Origin: Capronia americana
Lineage: Eukaryota; Ascomycota; Eurotiomycetes; Chaetothyriales; Herpotrichiellaceae
Assembly (NCBI GenBank): GCA_016110215.1
Contig: JADWQD010000004.1
Span: forward strand, 1-64,000
Length of the DNA: 64,000 bases
Direction: 5' to 3'
Made by a program: the position numbers and the translations under genes. Shown here one piece after another: positions 10,696 through 22,115 of this stretch. Within the stretch, counting starts at the first letter, position 1. Each line of letters begins with the position of its first letter. The notes below the pieces were generated by a model that did not search any database, was not told the DNA's origin, and saw only the letters and a list, made by a program, of their open reading frames with translations.

Positions 10696-12347
10696 CTACA
10701 GCATTGTCCGTCCGAGTAGGCCGCACCAATGTTGGAATGTTTGTCTTGGCATCACAAATGTCTGCTGTGACCCCCTGGTTATGCTGTCTCTCCACACATC
10801 CGCAGAAGTTATGACTGCCTCAGCCAGAGGTAGCTTTTGGATCAGGAGTAAGGAAGCCTGAAGGCCGGAGTGTACCAATTGCTCTTTGTTCAATGAGACG
10901 ATAAGGCTTGCGCAAAGTTGAGATTCCTCTTCCATCTTCAAAATCTCCATCATTTCCCAGGAATGATACATACAGGTGTTGAGGCGGTTGCAATAGATGG
11001 TGCAGACGTAATACAGTATTAGCTGTCTGCTGAGATCAGGATGCGAGGGAAGATCGACTCCCATGATGAACGCAGTCTTGGTAGGCATAAAATATTCGGA
11101 CCACTCTCGAAGAGATGCTTGGAGATGTCGAGCACGAGAGATGGCCTTGTCTACTGCAGCAGACCCCTGATCTTGACGGTCACAGCAGATGAGCATGGTC
11201 ATCTCCCTGAAAAGTCGAGGTATCGAGATCAATAACGCCATGAGCGAGACTCCCGTAGGGCTTGTCGCAGGTGGCGTCACATGTCCCTCGAACATTGACC
11301 GTAGCACTGCTATCCATTCAGGCTCTTCGAGAAAACAAATTTGGTTGTTGAGTATTGATTCGGTCACCTGCGCGAGGACGGTTCGTAAGTAGCAGAACGC
11401 TGTTGGAAAGAATGTCCACTAACAATAGGCCCGACATTGCTCATCAGTAAGCCTTGCTCGAACTGAGTGACAAATCCTTTAGGTCCTCGCATTCTGATCA
11501 TACAAGCAGTACCGGCCGCGTGTCGTATCCATGCATCTCCTCGATGCGGATTCAGCATCTGGAGAGGAGCGAAAAGTCAGAACAAACACCAGCGACGCAA
11601 TCGGTGTTAGAAGCGGCTTACTTCGTACAAGGCTAGTATTTGCGTAGCACAGAGTATTTCTACCGTGCATTGGCTCGATACGGAGTCCAGTGCCTTCTGT
11701 AGAGTAGAAATCGCCTTCGTGTAGGATGAGAGGGCCAGTAATTCCCACTGCGTGTCAGAAGGGCTGAGGAGGCATCTGGCGCGAGCCACTGCACAGTCTA
11801 CCGCATTTCGAATGCAGTTGTTCCGACCGTAGTGGAGAGGAACGAATTGGCAGTATGACAAATCTTTCTTCCCAAGGAAATGAGGAAATAATCCAGGATT
11901 TTCCAGCAGCCTCCGGCCGGTGAAGCGACCAACTTCGTGCGATGCCAGGATAGACAGGTCGCGGAAATCCAAGTTGCATTGAGCGAGCATCGTCGGAGGT
12001 GAGGTTCCGAGGCCTGGATAAAGCGTGGCGAATGGGGGTGGGAGATTGTCATGATGACTGAATTCAGACGATAATCGATGGGTTCGAACGCTCTTGGTCG
12101 TGGCATATTGTTTCCGTCTGTTTTCCGGCTCGTCATCAACAATGAAAACAGGTAACTGTCTGCCATTAGGGTGTGGCTTTTTGGGTACCATTTTGCGTCT
12201 CAACGCAACATTGCGCATCACGTCTTTCTTCATGAAAGAGCGATTCTCAGAAGGGTTGGATGTCCCACCGTTAATCCACAAAAGGCATGTCGAAGGTGTT
12301 TGTTCCATTGCGATCGAGACCGATTCCATCGACAGCGCTCGCTCCAA
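10696..12347 (-). CDS. Fungal transcription-factor-like protein, no zinc cluster
   Basis: Three exons, 12347-11622, 11558-11424 and 11367-10696, give 510 residues. The N-terminus (FMKKDVMRNVALRRK) followed by a long helical region with LLSPSDTQWELLALSSY and LYEMLNP resembles fungal proteins carrying the fungal-specific transcription factor domain but lacking the Zn(II)2Cys6 DNA-binding cluster; no Cys6 motif appears in the exons or in 12348-12700. Introns are 63 nt (GTAAGC) and 56 nt (GTTAGT). It is divergent from the transporter at 13329. It probably acts as a regulator or co-regulator in the nucleus, but DNA binding is not shown by the sequence. The start could also be a later Met near 12308. 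Confidence 0.65.
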
Positions 12348-13328
12348 AACACTGAGGGAGACCTTGCAGAATGGAAGCGCCTATTCAGCACCAGCTTTGG
12401 ATCTGACTCTGTCATGTGAGAGACGAGCTGGACTGAAGACTGATTTCGGTGCAGAAGACGATACACCGCTTGACCTATCATCCATTCTGGTGTACGTGGA
12501 AAGATGTATTTTACCCCTTGCGACCACGAACAGACTAGATACGATTTGCAGGAAAGCCCAAAGCCTACCCGGGCGTTGAGGTTTTCAATCACATTTGTTT
12601 ACTCTTCGGGCTAGAGACGCTAAAATGACCAGGGTAGGCTTTCCTAGATAGGACTAGGGCAAGCCTAGAGCTCGGAATCCTCCCGTTTCCCCACGCGCTA
12701 TGCCAAACACAGCATCAAGCGATCTGTTAGTGAGTGGTGAATTACTATTTCACAGTCAAGTGGAAGCTTTTTTTCCTTTGTCCATGCACACCTTGACCCA
12801 TCATCAATCTAGCAATCACCTTTGCAGGCATCTGGCGTCGCCTGTTCTGACAGAACAATTGATCTCAAGTGGTTTCTGCTGGTTCAGGATGACAGCATCT
12901 GCGCCATGACAAAGATGTTCTTGCTTGCCGCTGCGCTGCAATGGTCCGGCTCCGTCAGGGGCAGAACTCCTGAGGTCGAAGTTAGGCCTCAAGTATGCAT
13001 GGTGCTTCATCTTGCAACAAGGGAGTGATTAAAAATCCGATCGTTTCGAATTAGTCACCAAGCAGCCTCGTCTCCTCAATTGAGTGCTAAGTGAGTAGCG
13101 AACTAACCTTGTAGATAATATTGAGACGTCTTTCTGTTTTGGGAAATTTCTAGAAATCGTCCAAAATACGGTCATAGGTTGGAGCGGTTTGGCTGTCGGG
13201 ATCAACGCCGCCTTTGCAGCCCGAAAGGTATATATTGATATGATTTGGATCTCGCTATGTATTCGACGTGCAACTTGTCTGCTCTCGGACAGGCTGCTTC
13301 GAGCGAGTGCCGACCTACTGTACTCAAC
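12348..13328. other. Divergent intergenic region
   Basis: Shared upstream region of the regulator (minus) and the transporter (plus). Short open frames around 12700-13030 show no family signal. TATATATT lies near 13227. Confidence 0.4.
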
Positions 13329-14751
13329 ATGGCGTCCGATCCTGCCGAGCGCAAAGAAGAGGTTGCTGACATCGGCGCACCTGGTCTCCCAGATGAAGTG
13401 GTGAGATCTACGTTGGTGAATACTGCGTCCCCTCCTCCCGACGGTGGCATCCAGGCGTGGCTGCAAGTTCTTGGATCCTTCTTCCTCTGGTTCGCCACAT
13501 TGTGAGCATTCGGAATGTCACTCGAGTCGCCACATACGCTGACTTTAGACAGGGGTATCGTCACCAGTTTCGGACTGTTTCAAGACTACTACAAACAAAC
13601 CTATCTGAAGGAATACTCGCCGTCGGACATTGCCTGGATTGGAACTGTACAAGGCTTCCTCCTCTTTGGAGCCGGCATCTTCAGCGGTCCACTCTTTGAT
13701 CGAGGTTATTTGAGGGAACTCTTGATCGCCGGAACGATTTTCATGACTATCGGGCTCCTCACCGCCAGCGTCGCCCGTCACTACCTTTCGATATTCCTGT
13801 CCTTCGGTCTCTGCACCGGCGTTGGAATGAGCCTTCTGTTCACGCCGAGCGTAGCTGTGATTGGCACATACTTTACTTCAAAACGGGCGGTCGCGACAGG
13901 CTTCTCGGCTGCAGGTGGAGGCGTAGGTATGTTATTCACAACACACACCTGCTTACTCTGAGGAGAGCTAACAGGCCCCAGGGACGGTAGTCTTTACCGT
14001 CATCTTCAAGCCGTTGATCAACTCGGTCGGTTTTGGCTGGGCAGTGCGGGTGCTTGCCTTCATTGATCTCGCAAGCCTGCTGATAGCCATCGCCGTCCTC
14101 CGTCAGCGACCATCACCGACGAAGCCACGGCGTCTGATCGATCTGTCGGCCTTCAGCACAGCAGCATTTAATACACTCGCATTAGGTTTCTTCCTCATGT
14201 TTTGTGGGGCCTATTCTCCCTTCTTCTTTGTCGCCGTGTACGGAGTCGAAGACTTGCGGCTTTCGCAATCCACATCTTACAACATGTTGGCCATCCTTGG
14301 AATCGGATCTGCCCTTGGACGCGTTTTCCCGTCCTTCGCGGCGCAACGCTACGGCTCGTTCGCCGCCATCGCGCTTTCAATGCTCATGTGCGGTATGTTG
14401 CAATTTGTTTGGGGCGCGGTCCACAATCTTGGCGGACTCGTCTCGTTTAGCCTTTTTTATGGCTTCTTCGGAGGCAGTGTTGCTGGTTTAAGTCCCGTTG
14501 TCTGCTTGGAAGTGGTGCCCAGCCTACAACTTGCAGGAACTTGGATTGGAATGTTGCTCTTCCTCGGCTCTATCGGAGTGTTGGTCGGCAATCCTATCGT
14601 TGGTGCAATCTTGGCTACCAAGTCCGGATTTGGTGGAGTGCAGGCATTTTCCGGGGCAACGCTCCTGGCCGGAAGTGTGTTAATGATTGTTTCCTGGGAA
14701 TGCTTGCAGAGGCAGAAAAAGAGTGCCGCCTCTCCATCAAATAGCACATGA
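13329..14751 (+). CDS. MFS monocarboxylate-type transporter
   Basis: Exons 13329-13501, 13553-13926, 13982-14751 encode 438 residues. A hydrophilic N-terminus ends in PPPDGG just before the first membrane helix, the hallmark of the monocarboxylate porter (MCT) family; about twelve hydrophobic segments follow, with a central loop RQRPSPTKPRR. Introns of 51 and 55 nt have good GTGAGC and GTATGT donors. It is expected in the plasma membrane, moving monocarboxylates or related small molecules. The fungal members are often not lactate or pyruvate carriers, so the substrate is open. The adjacent regulator-like gene is transcribed away from it and may control it. Confidence 0.88.
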
Positions 14752-15821
14752 CACGCACGAGGTCGGCGCACCCTGTCATGAAATTGTACACATAAACGTG
14801 GTGGCTGTTCCAACGGCACGGCTGGTCGTGCCAACCTTACATGATTCTCAGGAGCTGACAGTCCGCACAAATCGGAAAGGTCACTCAGTTGCGATGGGAA
14901 GACCAGTGATTTGAGTTTCTAGGACTGGAAGATCTCGAGCAGAAGAAATTACTCGTATTGATCGTTCTAGATACAACTTCCCCTTCGTTTGTATATGGAT
15001 TTGTAGATGATTCTGTGCAGAAATGTGACATTTGATGGGTGGTATGGACATGCACCACTGCCAATCCATGCGTTGCATCGAAAATATGTGGGTTGTCGAT
15101 CTCAAGCCAATCCTCTATCGCGATGAATATGTTATTCCAGTGACCACCAATGCCAGGCAATGCCAAAATCGATTGCCGAGTTCACAATTTGCGCTCTGTA
15201 GTACAGCAACACTTCGAAGTATGTAGTGCCGCTCAAGGAGTTCTGTGATGTTTTCCACCGAACCTAGACAGTCGCCCAAGAGCACGGTCGAGCTAACAAA
15301 GAAAATTCTGGAACTTTGCTCATTGCTCAGGCCTTGTGATATCCTACGTGACCACCCACGGCGCGTCCTCACCATGACTTCTCCGTTCGAGGCCATGTTT
15401 CATACAGTATTTCGGGGCCGAACACATCGCCATCCTTGCTAATATTCCCATCCATCCAATCAGTTAAAGGTGGACTGCCATGTCATCGTGCGTATTCGAA
15501 AATGTCTGGCAGTCGCCAATCACCCATGTACCGTCGAACAGGAAGCCAAAAGCAGCGTTATTTCTCTGCTCCCGCTGATGGCTCAATAGTATAACGTCAC
15601 GAACATAGATCTAGTGACGGAAGGTGCGGACAGTGATGTTCCGCCGCTTTGTGGGGAGAGTGCTGTTTCGATCAGTGATATCTCGGAAAGCAGAACCTTT
15701 ATAGAGGCAAACGTAGGTTGGCACTCTTGCCAGAGCCTGCACCTCGTCTATCCTGAGTACTTTTCTGTCATCCGCTGGATTACCTTCTTTTCTGGACTCT
15801 TAAGGAAATCCTCTAGAAATT
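14752..15821. other. Region between converging genes with decayed coding sequence
   Basis: It holds the 3' ends of the transporter and of the Clr5-ankyrin gene, plus a suspected minus-strand pseudogene listed separately. Confidence 0.4.
14885..15790 (-). pseudogene. Possible decayed gene, family unknown
   Basis: Reading the minus strand from about 15790, one frame is open to a TAG at 15613-15611, continues open in the same frame through peptides such as FGFLFDGTWVIGDC, then must shift near 15462-15469 to continue as TDWMDGNISKDGDVFGPEI. Further down, ALPGIGGHWNN and IEDWLEIDNPHIF appear in another frame. The segments look protein-like in composition, but I cannot name a family, and introns could explain part of the pattern. 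The TAG could be a mutated CAG. Confidence 0.3.
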
Positions 15822-18800
15822 TCAAAATCTCTCGCTGTTCGTCTCCCACACCCATGGAAAGACTTCGGATTCCCCCTGAAGTCCATTCACTCCGCCCAAT
15901 CCGTCCGACTGTCTCACATCACCCTCCGCAGCATGGTGCTTCTTGAGGAGTTTCACGGCAGCAGGATTGCACGTCCGTCGGGCATAACCCAGCGCTCGTC
16001 TGTACTGGCGCGCCCCGTCACCATGCGTTCTTGCCCCAGAATCAAGCAACAGCTGCAGCATGTCGAGGTGACCGCGGGCCGCTGCCTCCTCGAGCGGTGA
16101 AAGTGGCGCAAGCCATTTCCCTTGTCGCCTCATGCGCTGGAGCTTACGCAGACCACAACATTTTCCTATACGTGCCCGCGTATTGACATCTGCACCCCAG
16201 CGGATAAGCAGGGCGGCCATGTGAACGGAGCCTCCAGCAGCGCAGAAGTGGATCGCGCTCATATTTTCGCGACTCGTTTCATGATCCTCTTTAAGATGAA
16301 ATGGGACAATACCATCATACTCTGCAGAGATATTCGCGGTTGCACCAGCTTCTAGTAGTATGCGGACCGTGTCGAGGTATCCGCGATACGCTGCGTAACA
16401 CAGTGCAGACGAATATTCCTTCGAGCTTTTTCCAGAAGCATTCGCACCAGCCTGCAACAAACGTCGTAAGATCTCGGTGGAATCACGCCTCGCGGCTGCT
16501 TCCAATGCCGGACACATAAAATCAGAGCCGTTGGTGTTCACTGCTGCACCAGCATCCAGGAGAGTCTGGACGAGGGCAATATTCCCAAGTGATGCTGCCA
16601 GGGGTAACAGTGGGCGGCCAATTGTGTCCTCGGTGTTAACACGTGCATTGTGACTCAGCAGAAGCTTCACAATTTCAATGTGTCCTCCGGCGACTGCGAT
16701 GCAAATCGGCGGTTCAGATGCGTGACCACAGCTGGCTTTCGGATAACATTTGGGACAATTGAAATTGACATCCGCCCCGCCGGCTATCATAAATTGTGCG
16801 AGGTCGCATCTGTTTTCAGCGACAGCAAATTGAAGACCATTGCGTTGGAGACGGTAATCAACGAGGGCATTGGGATCCGTTCCCGCAGCAAAGATAATGC
16901 GCAGTATAGGCCCACATTGGCCCCGATTGAACTTCAATGCAAAACCCAGCGCACTCAAATCTGGGGAAATTCCGCGTTCGCCTCTTTTCGTCTGGAAGGA
17001 GAACTTGCTCTTAGGTGCGGGTAGATCACATCTGACACCAACCTGGACAAGCCGTTGTACTTTCGCATAGTCTTGTGCTCGGATGGCGATTTGAAGAGCA
17101 GCACAGCCATAATGAGTACTGCGGGGTGCGGACATTGGCCAACCTAGCAAGGCTTCCAGAAACGCAGCAGGACGGTTGGGCAGGGCCGCCGCCGACAGCG
17201 CCCGGGAGTCGTCCGGATCAGAACCCAGTTGCAAGAGCTTGAATACCAAATTCAAGTCCTCCATTGTAACCGCAGCTTCGAGCGCTGTGTCGTTGTCTTC
17301 TTCTCCAGGAGGATTGTTGACATCTGCCCCTGATTGCAACAAGACATTGATCAAATCGTGATCCTGAGCTTTGATGGCGTCACAAAGGGCTCCACAAAGG
17401 CTGGCATTCGCATCTGGCTTCACCGGGTTCTGTTTAGCAGCAGCATCGAGCAGCATCTGTGTGATGGCCAGGTTCCGAATCCGCACAGCAGCTTGAAGAG
17501 GTGTCGTGATGGTGACACCTTGTTTCACAACGGATCCGTTCACATCAGCTCCACCTTGAATGAGCCTCCACACCACTTCAGGGTTTTGAAGCTTCTCGAT
17601 GACGTGAACTAGAGCTTCTTTAGAGGAAGGAATATCTGCACCGGCTTCTATCAGTCGCTCAAGGATCTCGATCTTTCCGCTCTTGGCTCCTCGGTCAAGG
17701 ACGGTGAGACCTTCGATGTGAAACTTGTAATGAGGATGCTCTGGTGGGATTACCCAGGCTCCAGCTGAGAGCAAGAGGTCGAGGAGCCCAGCATGGCCGT
17801 GTTCAGCAGCAACCTCCAGCGGCGATCTTTCAGAACTTTCGTACTTGACGTTCAATAGATCTGCTAGCACAGAATCACAATAGAACTCTTCGTCGCTTTG
17901 TCGATCTGATTTATCATCCCAGTCTTCTCCGAGAAACTTATTTGGTTTTGCGCCAGCTTTCAGTAGCGCTCTCACCAGGTAAGCGTTTCTTTCCGCATCT
18001 TTGTGATCAATGGCATCTCGAAGCATCCCATAGCCATGCGGATGACTCAGGCTGCCACATTCCATCTTCCCGATCAGAAAGCAAGCCAATTCCGCGTGAC
18101 GGCTCCTAATGGCGGCCAGAATCGCATTCTCACTGATTTGTGCACCGTTTTCGAGCAGTGTTGTCACAAAGTCAAGATGACCGCATTTGGCCGAATATTC
18201 CAAAGCAGTCCATGATCGGGTATCGCACGATTCGTCAGAATCATCGTCAGACCGTACAAACCATAGACGAGAGTTTGATCGGGCAACTATCTCCGTGTAC
18301 ACGATGCATTTGGGATCAGCTCCACCTGCAAGAAGCATTTTTAGAATTTCATTCCGTCCATCTTGGTCGGATCTGATGTGGAACGACATGGTCAATTTGC
18401 GAAGTGCTTCGTCCAGCCACTGTTGTCGATATTTAACATCGGCGAGTGCGGTCAACAAAAGCCTTGTCATCTCGAGATTGCCCTGTCCAGCAGCCACGGC
18501 CAAAGCAGAACAGGTATCATGACTTCCACACCGAACCAAATACTCCACCACGTCCAGAAATCCTCCGTAAACGGCGGCAATCAGGGGCGAGGGTATTTCG
18601 TTGAGATTGGCGCCTGCATCAACGAGTATTTCGACCACGCTCAATTCTCCCATTTCCGCAGCTAACCATAGGAGAGATTTCGCTACGTTGGAATCCAAAA
18701 CTTGCCGGTTCGGATCGCATCCAAGTCGCAAGAGTGGCCCAACGATTGACGAGTCTTTCGCACAAATTGCAGAATGAAGAAGAGTTTCCACAAAGTCATG

Positions 18801-19922
18801 ACCAGCAATCTTGTCCCCAGAAACCAGCTCCTTGAGAAAAGCTTGGCTAAGTGAGCTCTTGAGTAGAGGCAGCAAACTCTTCAATTCCTTCGAATTCGGG
18901 GGAAGCTGCTTGCTGGTACTTAGTACGAACATATGTCTGAACATGAGATAGTGTTCGAATGTTGATTTTTCCACTCCACAAATTGGCATCGGACTTGAAA
19001 TCATGTCGAAGGTCGAAAGGAGCGGTTGGATCCGGCTAATGATGTTGCACTCTGCCGAAGCACCGTTTGGCAAGACACCTGTTTTACACCACACGGCAAC
19101 ATGATCACCTGGCGCATCTGTGCCAGAGTAGTTGCATTGGATAAGTTGACTTTCATGTGTCACGGGGACGAGATCGAGGTTTGCTGTACAGCTCGGAGGG
19201 TATGTAGATCCGTCAACTTGCTCGAATCTATTCCCCGTCATCCTTGATAAGACTGGACGATACTATGAGCACGTTCTATCACAAGAGGACATAACTTACA
19301 AGCTTCCTGCAATATTTTCAGACCAACGAACGTAGGTAGTTTGGTCGCAAACGGTAGAATCCAGCTCAAAGAGTCTTCAATATGGCTCGGTAAGCTTGTG
19401 GACATCGACCCGCGTTGCTCAAGCGGGCTGTTGCCAGATATGGCCAGAGGAGTTCTGACTTGGATTTCGGGAGGCATCTGAGGGCTTGGTCCTATAACAA
19501 TCGGTCAGCCGGTCGCGATAAACAAATGGGTTATCTACCATCTTCAGGGTAGGCTATCATCTTGGGAACATGGCGCCTCAGCTCCTTTTGAATCCTTTTC
19601 GAAGATTGTACCGTCCCATTCAAGACCACTTCACTCTCAAGCCCTGCTCGTTTTCGTTTTCGCACCTTCAAGTCTACGTAGCGCCACCTTTCGGCCCCGA
19701 CATACTTTCTCCATCCCCATTTTTTGAATTGACGCTCGTATTGACCTGCGCTGCAGCGTCTGTGAGACGCGGTTCGACTTTATGACCGAGAACCAACCTT
19801 TTGACGAATCCATGGTGGCTTTCCATATGCTTTGCAACAGATTCCTGTGACCAATTCTGATCACGGTACAGGTTGCTGAGCAAGTCCTTGTGAGCGTCCC
19901 AACCAGGCGGGATAGAAGTCAT
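15822..19922 (-). CDS. Clr5-domain ankyrin-repeat protein
   Basis: Exons 19922-19798, 19750-19539, 19491-19300 and 19252-15822 give 1319 residues. The N-terminus is a Clr5 domain split over exons 1 and 2: PPGWDAHKDLLSNLY, SHHGFVK, then QYERQFKKWGWRKY. A linker with RKRKR and the pair KRIQKELRRH follows. From about residue 300 to near the end are many ankyrin repeats (LLxAGAxxN, GHLDxxxxLLxxGA), including a segment with two CxxC-like cysteines (CPKCYPKASCGH). All three introns are 47 nt. The Clr5 domain is named after a fission yeast silencing factor; Clr5-ankyrin fusions are common in filamentous fungi but little understood. Likely a nuclear or scaffold protein; no NACHT or HET domain is seen in this gene. 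Confidence 0.85.
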
Positions 19923-20487
19923 CGTGAGGCCCGTCAAAGCCTGCGAGACTAGCGACGATGATGGAAGAAATCGAAGGGAAGTTCAGGAGGATGAATGTAG
20001 TGGATCCAGGAGCCATCGCCTTACTATACTCTGGAGTCTGTAAGCATGAGGCTCCCAGGTTAACCGGGCGGTGTACCTTGTCCGAAATCTTGCAGGAGTG
20101 GATATCCAGGGCGCAAACCCATCCAGCCATTGATTGGTTGTGACCAATTTCTCGCAGCCACGCTTCGCTGGCCTCTGGCCCTGGAACCGGAATGCGGAGC
20201 GGGTTGACCGTTCCAAGCACCCCAGGATCACGCTGATTGGCGATGGCACTCTTGTGTGAGACTGCGGAGCAAGCCACACTGGGTCCCGAGGACCAAATTC
20301 TTGTATGCCCCATGGTCGAGTAGCCTGGTGAGTCCTGTCGATGAGAGCAACGGTTGAGATAGGGGTGGCCAAAATATCGAACATCAAATATATCTAGAGC
20401 GACAAATCTGCACTGTTCGCCGCAATGATGCGAATGCGGAAGCTGAAGTCCCCATTTTCCAACAGGCGTCTGCGGTGGTCGTAGAGA
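19923..20487. other. Divergent upstream region
   Basis: Upstream of the Clr5-ankyrin gene (minus) and the small membrane protein gene (plus). Long antisense frames here lack any family signal. Confidence 0.4.
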
Positions 20488-20775
20488 ATGCCTCTCTCCA
20501 CAGACGCAATTATTGCCATTGTTTCGTTGCTTGTCACGGCTGCACCCATCATCTTCATTCTCGCCAAATATGTTCAGCGAAGATGGGCTCACTCGTCCCC
20601 CCATCCCTCAACGCCGCTACTGCCGCAGACCAAAACTGACGTACTCTTTGACCATGTCCGTATCACATCAATCCGTGAGGCGCGGTATCTGCAACGCGAG
20701 GACGTCATCTGTAAGAGACATATGCCATAGTTTCATAATCAGCAACTGACCTGGCTTTCAGACAGGCGTTGTTGA
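20488..20775 (+). CDS. Small single-pass membrane protein
   Basis: Two exons, 20488-20710 and 20762-20775, over a 51-nt GTAAGA...TTCAG intron give 78 residues. It opens PLSTDAIIAIVSLLVT, a hydrophobic segment of about 20 residues, followed by the basic stretch KYVQRRW and a hydrophilic tail ending in a short dibasic peptide. Similar short N-anchored proteins beginning STDAIIA are frequent in Pezizomycotina genomes near repeat-protein loci; their function is not known. Confidence rests on the start, the helix and the clean intron. Confidence 0.45.
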
Positions 20776-22115
20776 TCAGAAGCGGAACCACATCAGAATG
20801 CATTCTCCTGTCAACGCCGTATTTCAGCGCCAATCATTTGGACTTGACAGAGACATAGAAGCAGTCGGCTGAAAAAGCTGGAGGAGGGGAAGGCCGATTC
20901 AAACAAGCAGCAAGGGCGGTCGGGTCGGATTGTGGGAGGGCAGAAGGAAAGCGCTGCTCCAGACGTGCAATACTGTATTTATGCAATTACTGGATGGTGA
21001 GAGTGGCAGGCGCTTCTGCGGCGTTTTCGATAACTACCTTCCCGCATAGCGCTGATAGGCACATGTCTTAAGCCACTGACCGGTCGCACAAGCAGCGGTC
21101 CGATCATGAAGGTTAAAGGGAGGCTTTGCAGGTAGGCAGGCTAGCATAGTAGAAACTGTTAATAAATACTTCTGGATTCCAGTTCCGGGCAGCTGCAATC
21201 CTGTTTACGGACCCGTCTAAACCTGCTAATCTGAGCAGGACGAGCAACACCGGAGCCGAAGCTAAGCAGCGTTACCAAACTTGTCAACGTATACTCGAAA
21301 TCCCTGTTTCCGGACAAGTGACCCCAAAAGTACACGGCTCCTCGCTTGTGCCCCCTCATGATTTGCCCAAAGTAGACATCGCTTCCTCTACACAGTACTG
21401 TGAGCTAAATGTGGTGGGTTGGTGTCGGCCACTAGTGACATGGCGACAACCTTCCAGTCGAAAGGGTGTGTGTGTGCGTGCTCTTTGCCATGCATGAGGC
21501 TGGACCGGATCCTCCCTGTTCGGCATAGGATAGTAGAGTTTCAGCCAGCCTCTTGTTGTTGCTGAGAGCCTCAGTGCTGCAAAATACGCTGAGAGCGCGA
21601 GACGATATATCGTACTGTGGACTTCGGCATCCCATAGGTTCGGTAATTCTTACGCATCACAAAACTTACTGCAGTGTAGTGTGTTTGCTGCCTGACCGGT
21701 CTGCGAGTAATCGACGTTTTAAGACACGAGAGAGCATCAGTTTTAATTTGGTGATCGTCGATTGATGGCGGGGTATCTGGGCTGGAACAGTGAAGGTGGG
21801 AGTACTACTTCTTCCTGACCACAGACTGAAAGCGTGCACTGTTCTGGAAGAAGACAGAATCTGGAAGGTCGCATGGCTGATGAGTTCGAACCTCAGGGCC
21901 AAACGGGGGGTATGTCGAAAAAAATGGCACGGCCCTAACACGGAGGCGTCCGCTAGGATAATGCCAGGGGTCCGGAGAGAGTCCGGTTGATGGGAAAGTT
22001 AAGTTTGGTTCAAATTCATCCAGGTGAGAAATGTATCGAGGACAGAACGATTGCAAGCCGTTCCAAGACTGAACGAAATCCACATTAAATTGCAAAAATT
22101 TCTCGTAACCCAACA
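20776..22115. other. Intergenic, no gene seen
   Basis: Between converging genes. Nothing recognised on either strand. Confidence 0.45.

Noticed and set aside
19861..20604. 247-codon minus-strand frame
   Set aside because: Runs through the Clr5 exon in a different frame and opposite the small membrane protein gene; no domain seen.
21190..21290. Sequence resembling 5S rRNA (GAAGCTAAGCAG)
   Set aside because: Only a short match in one box; the rest does not fit the length or folding of a fungal 5S gene.
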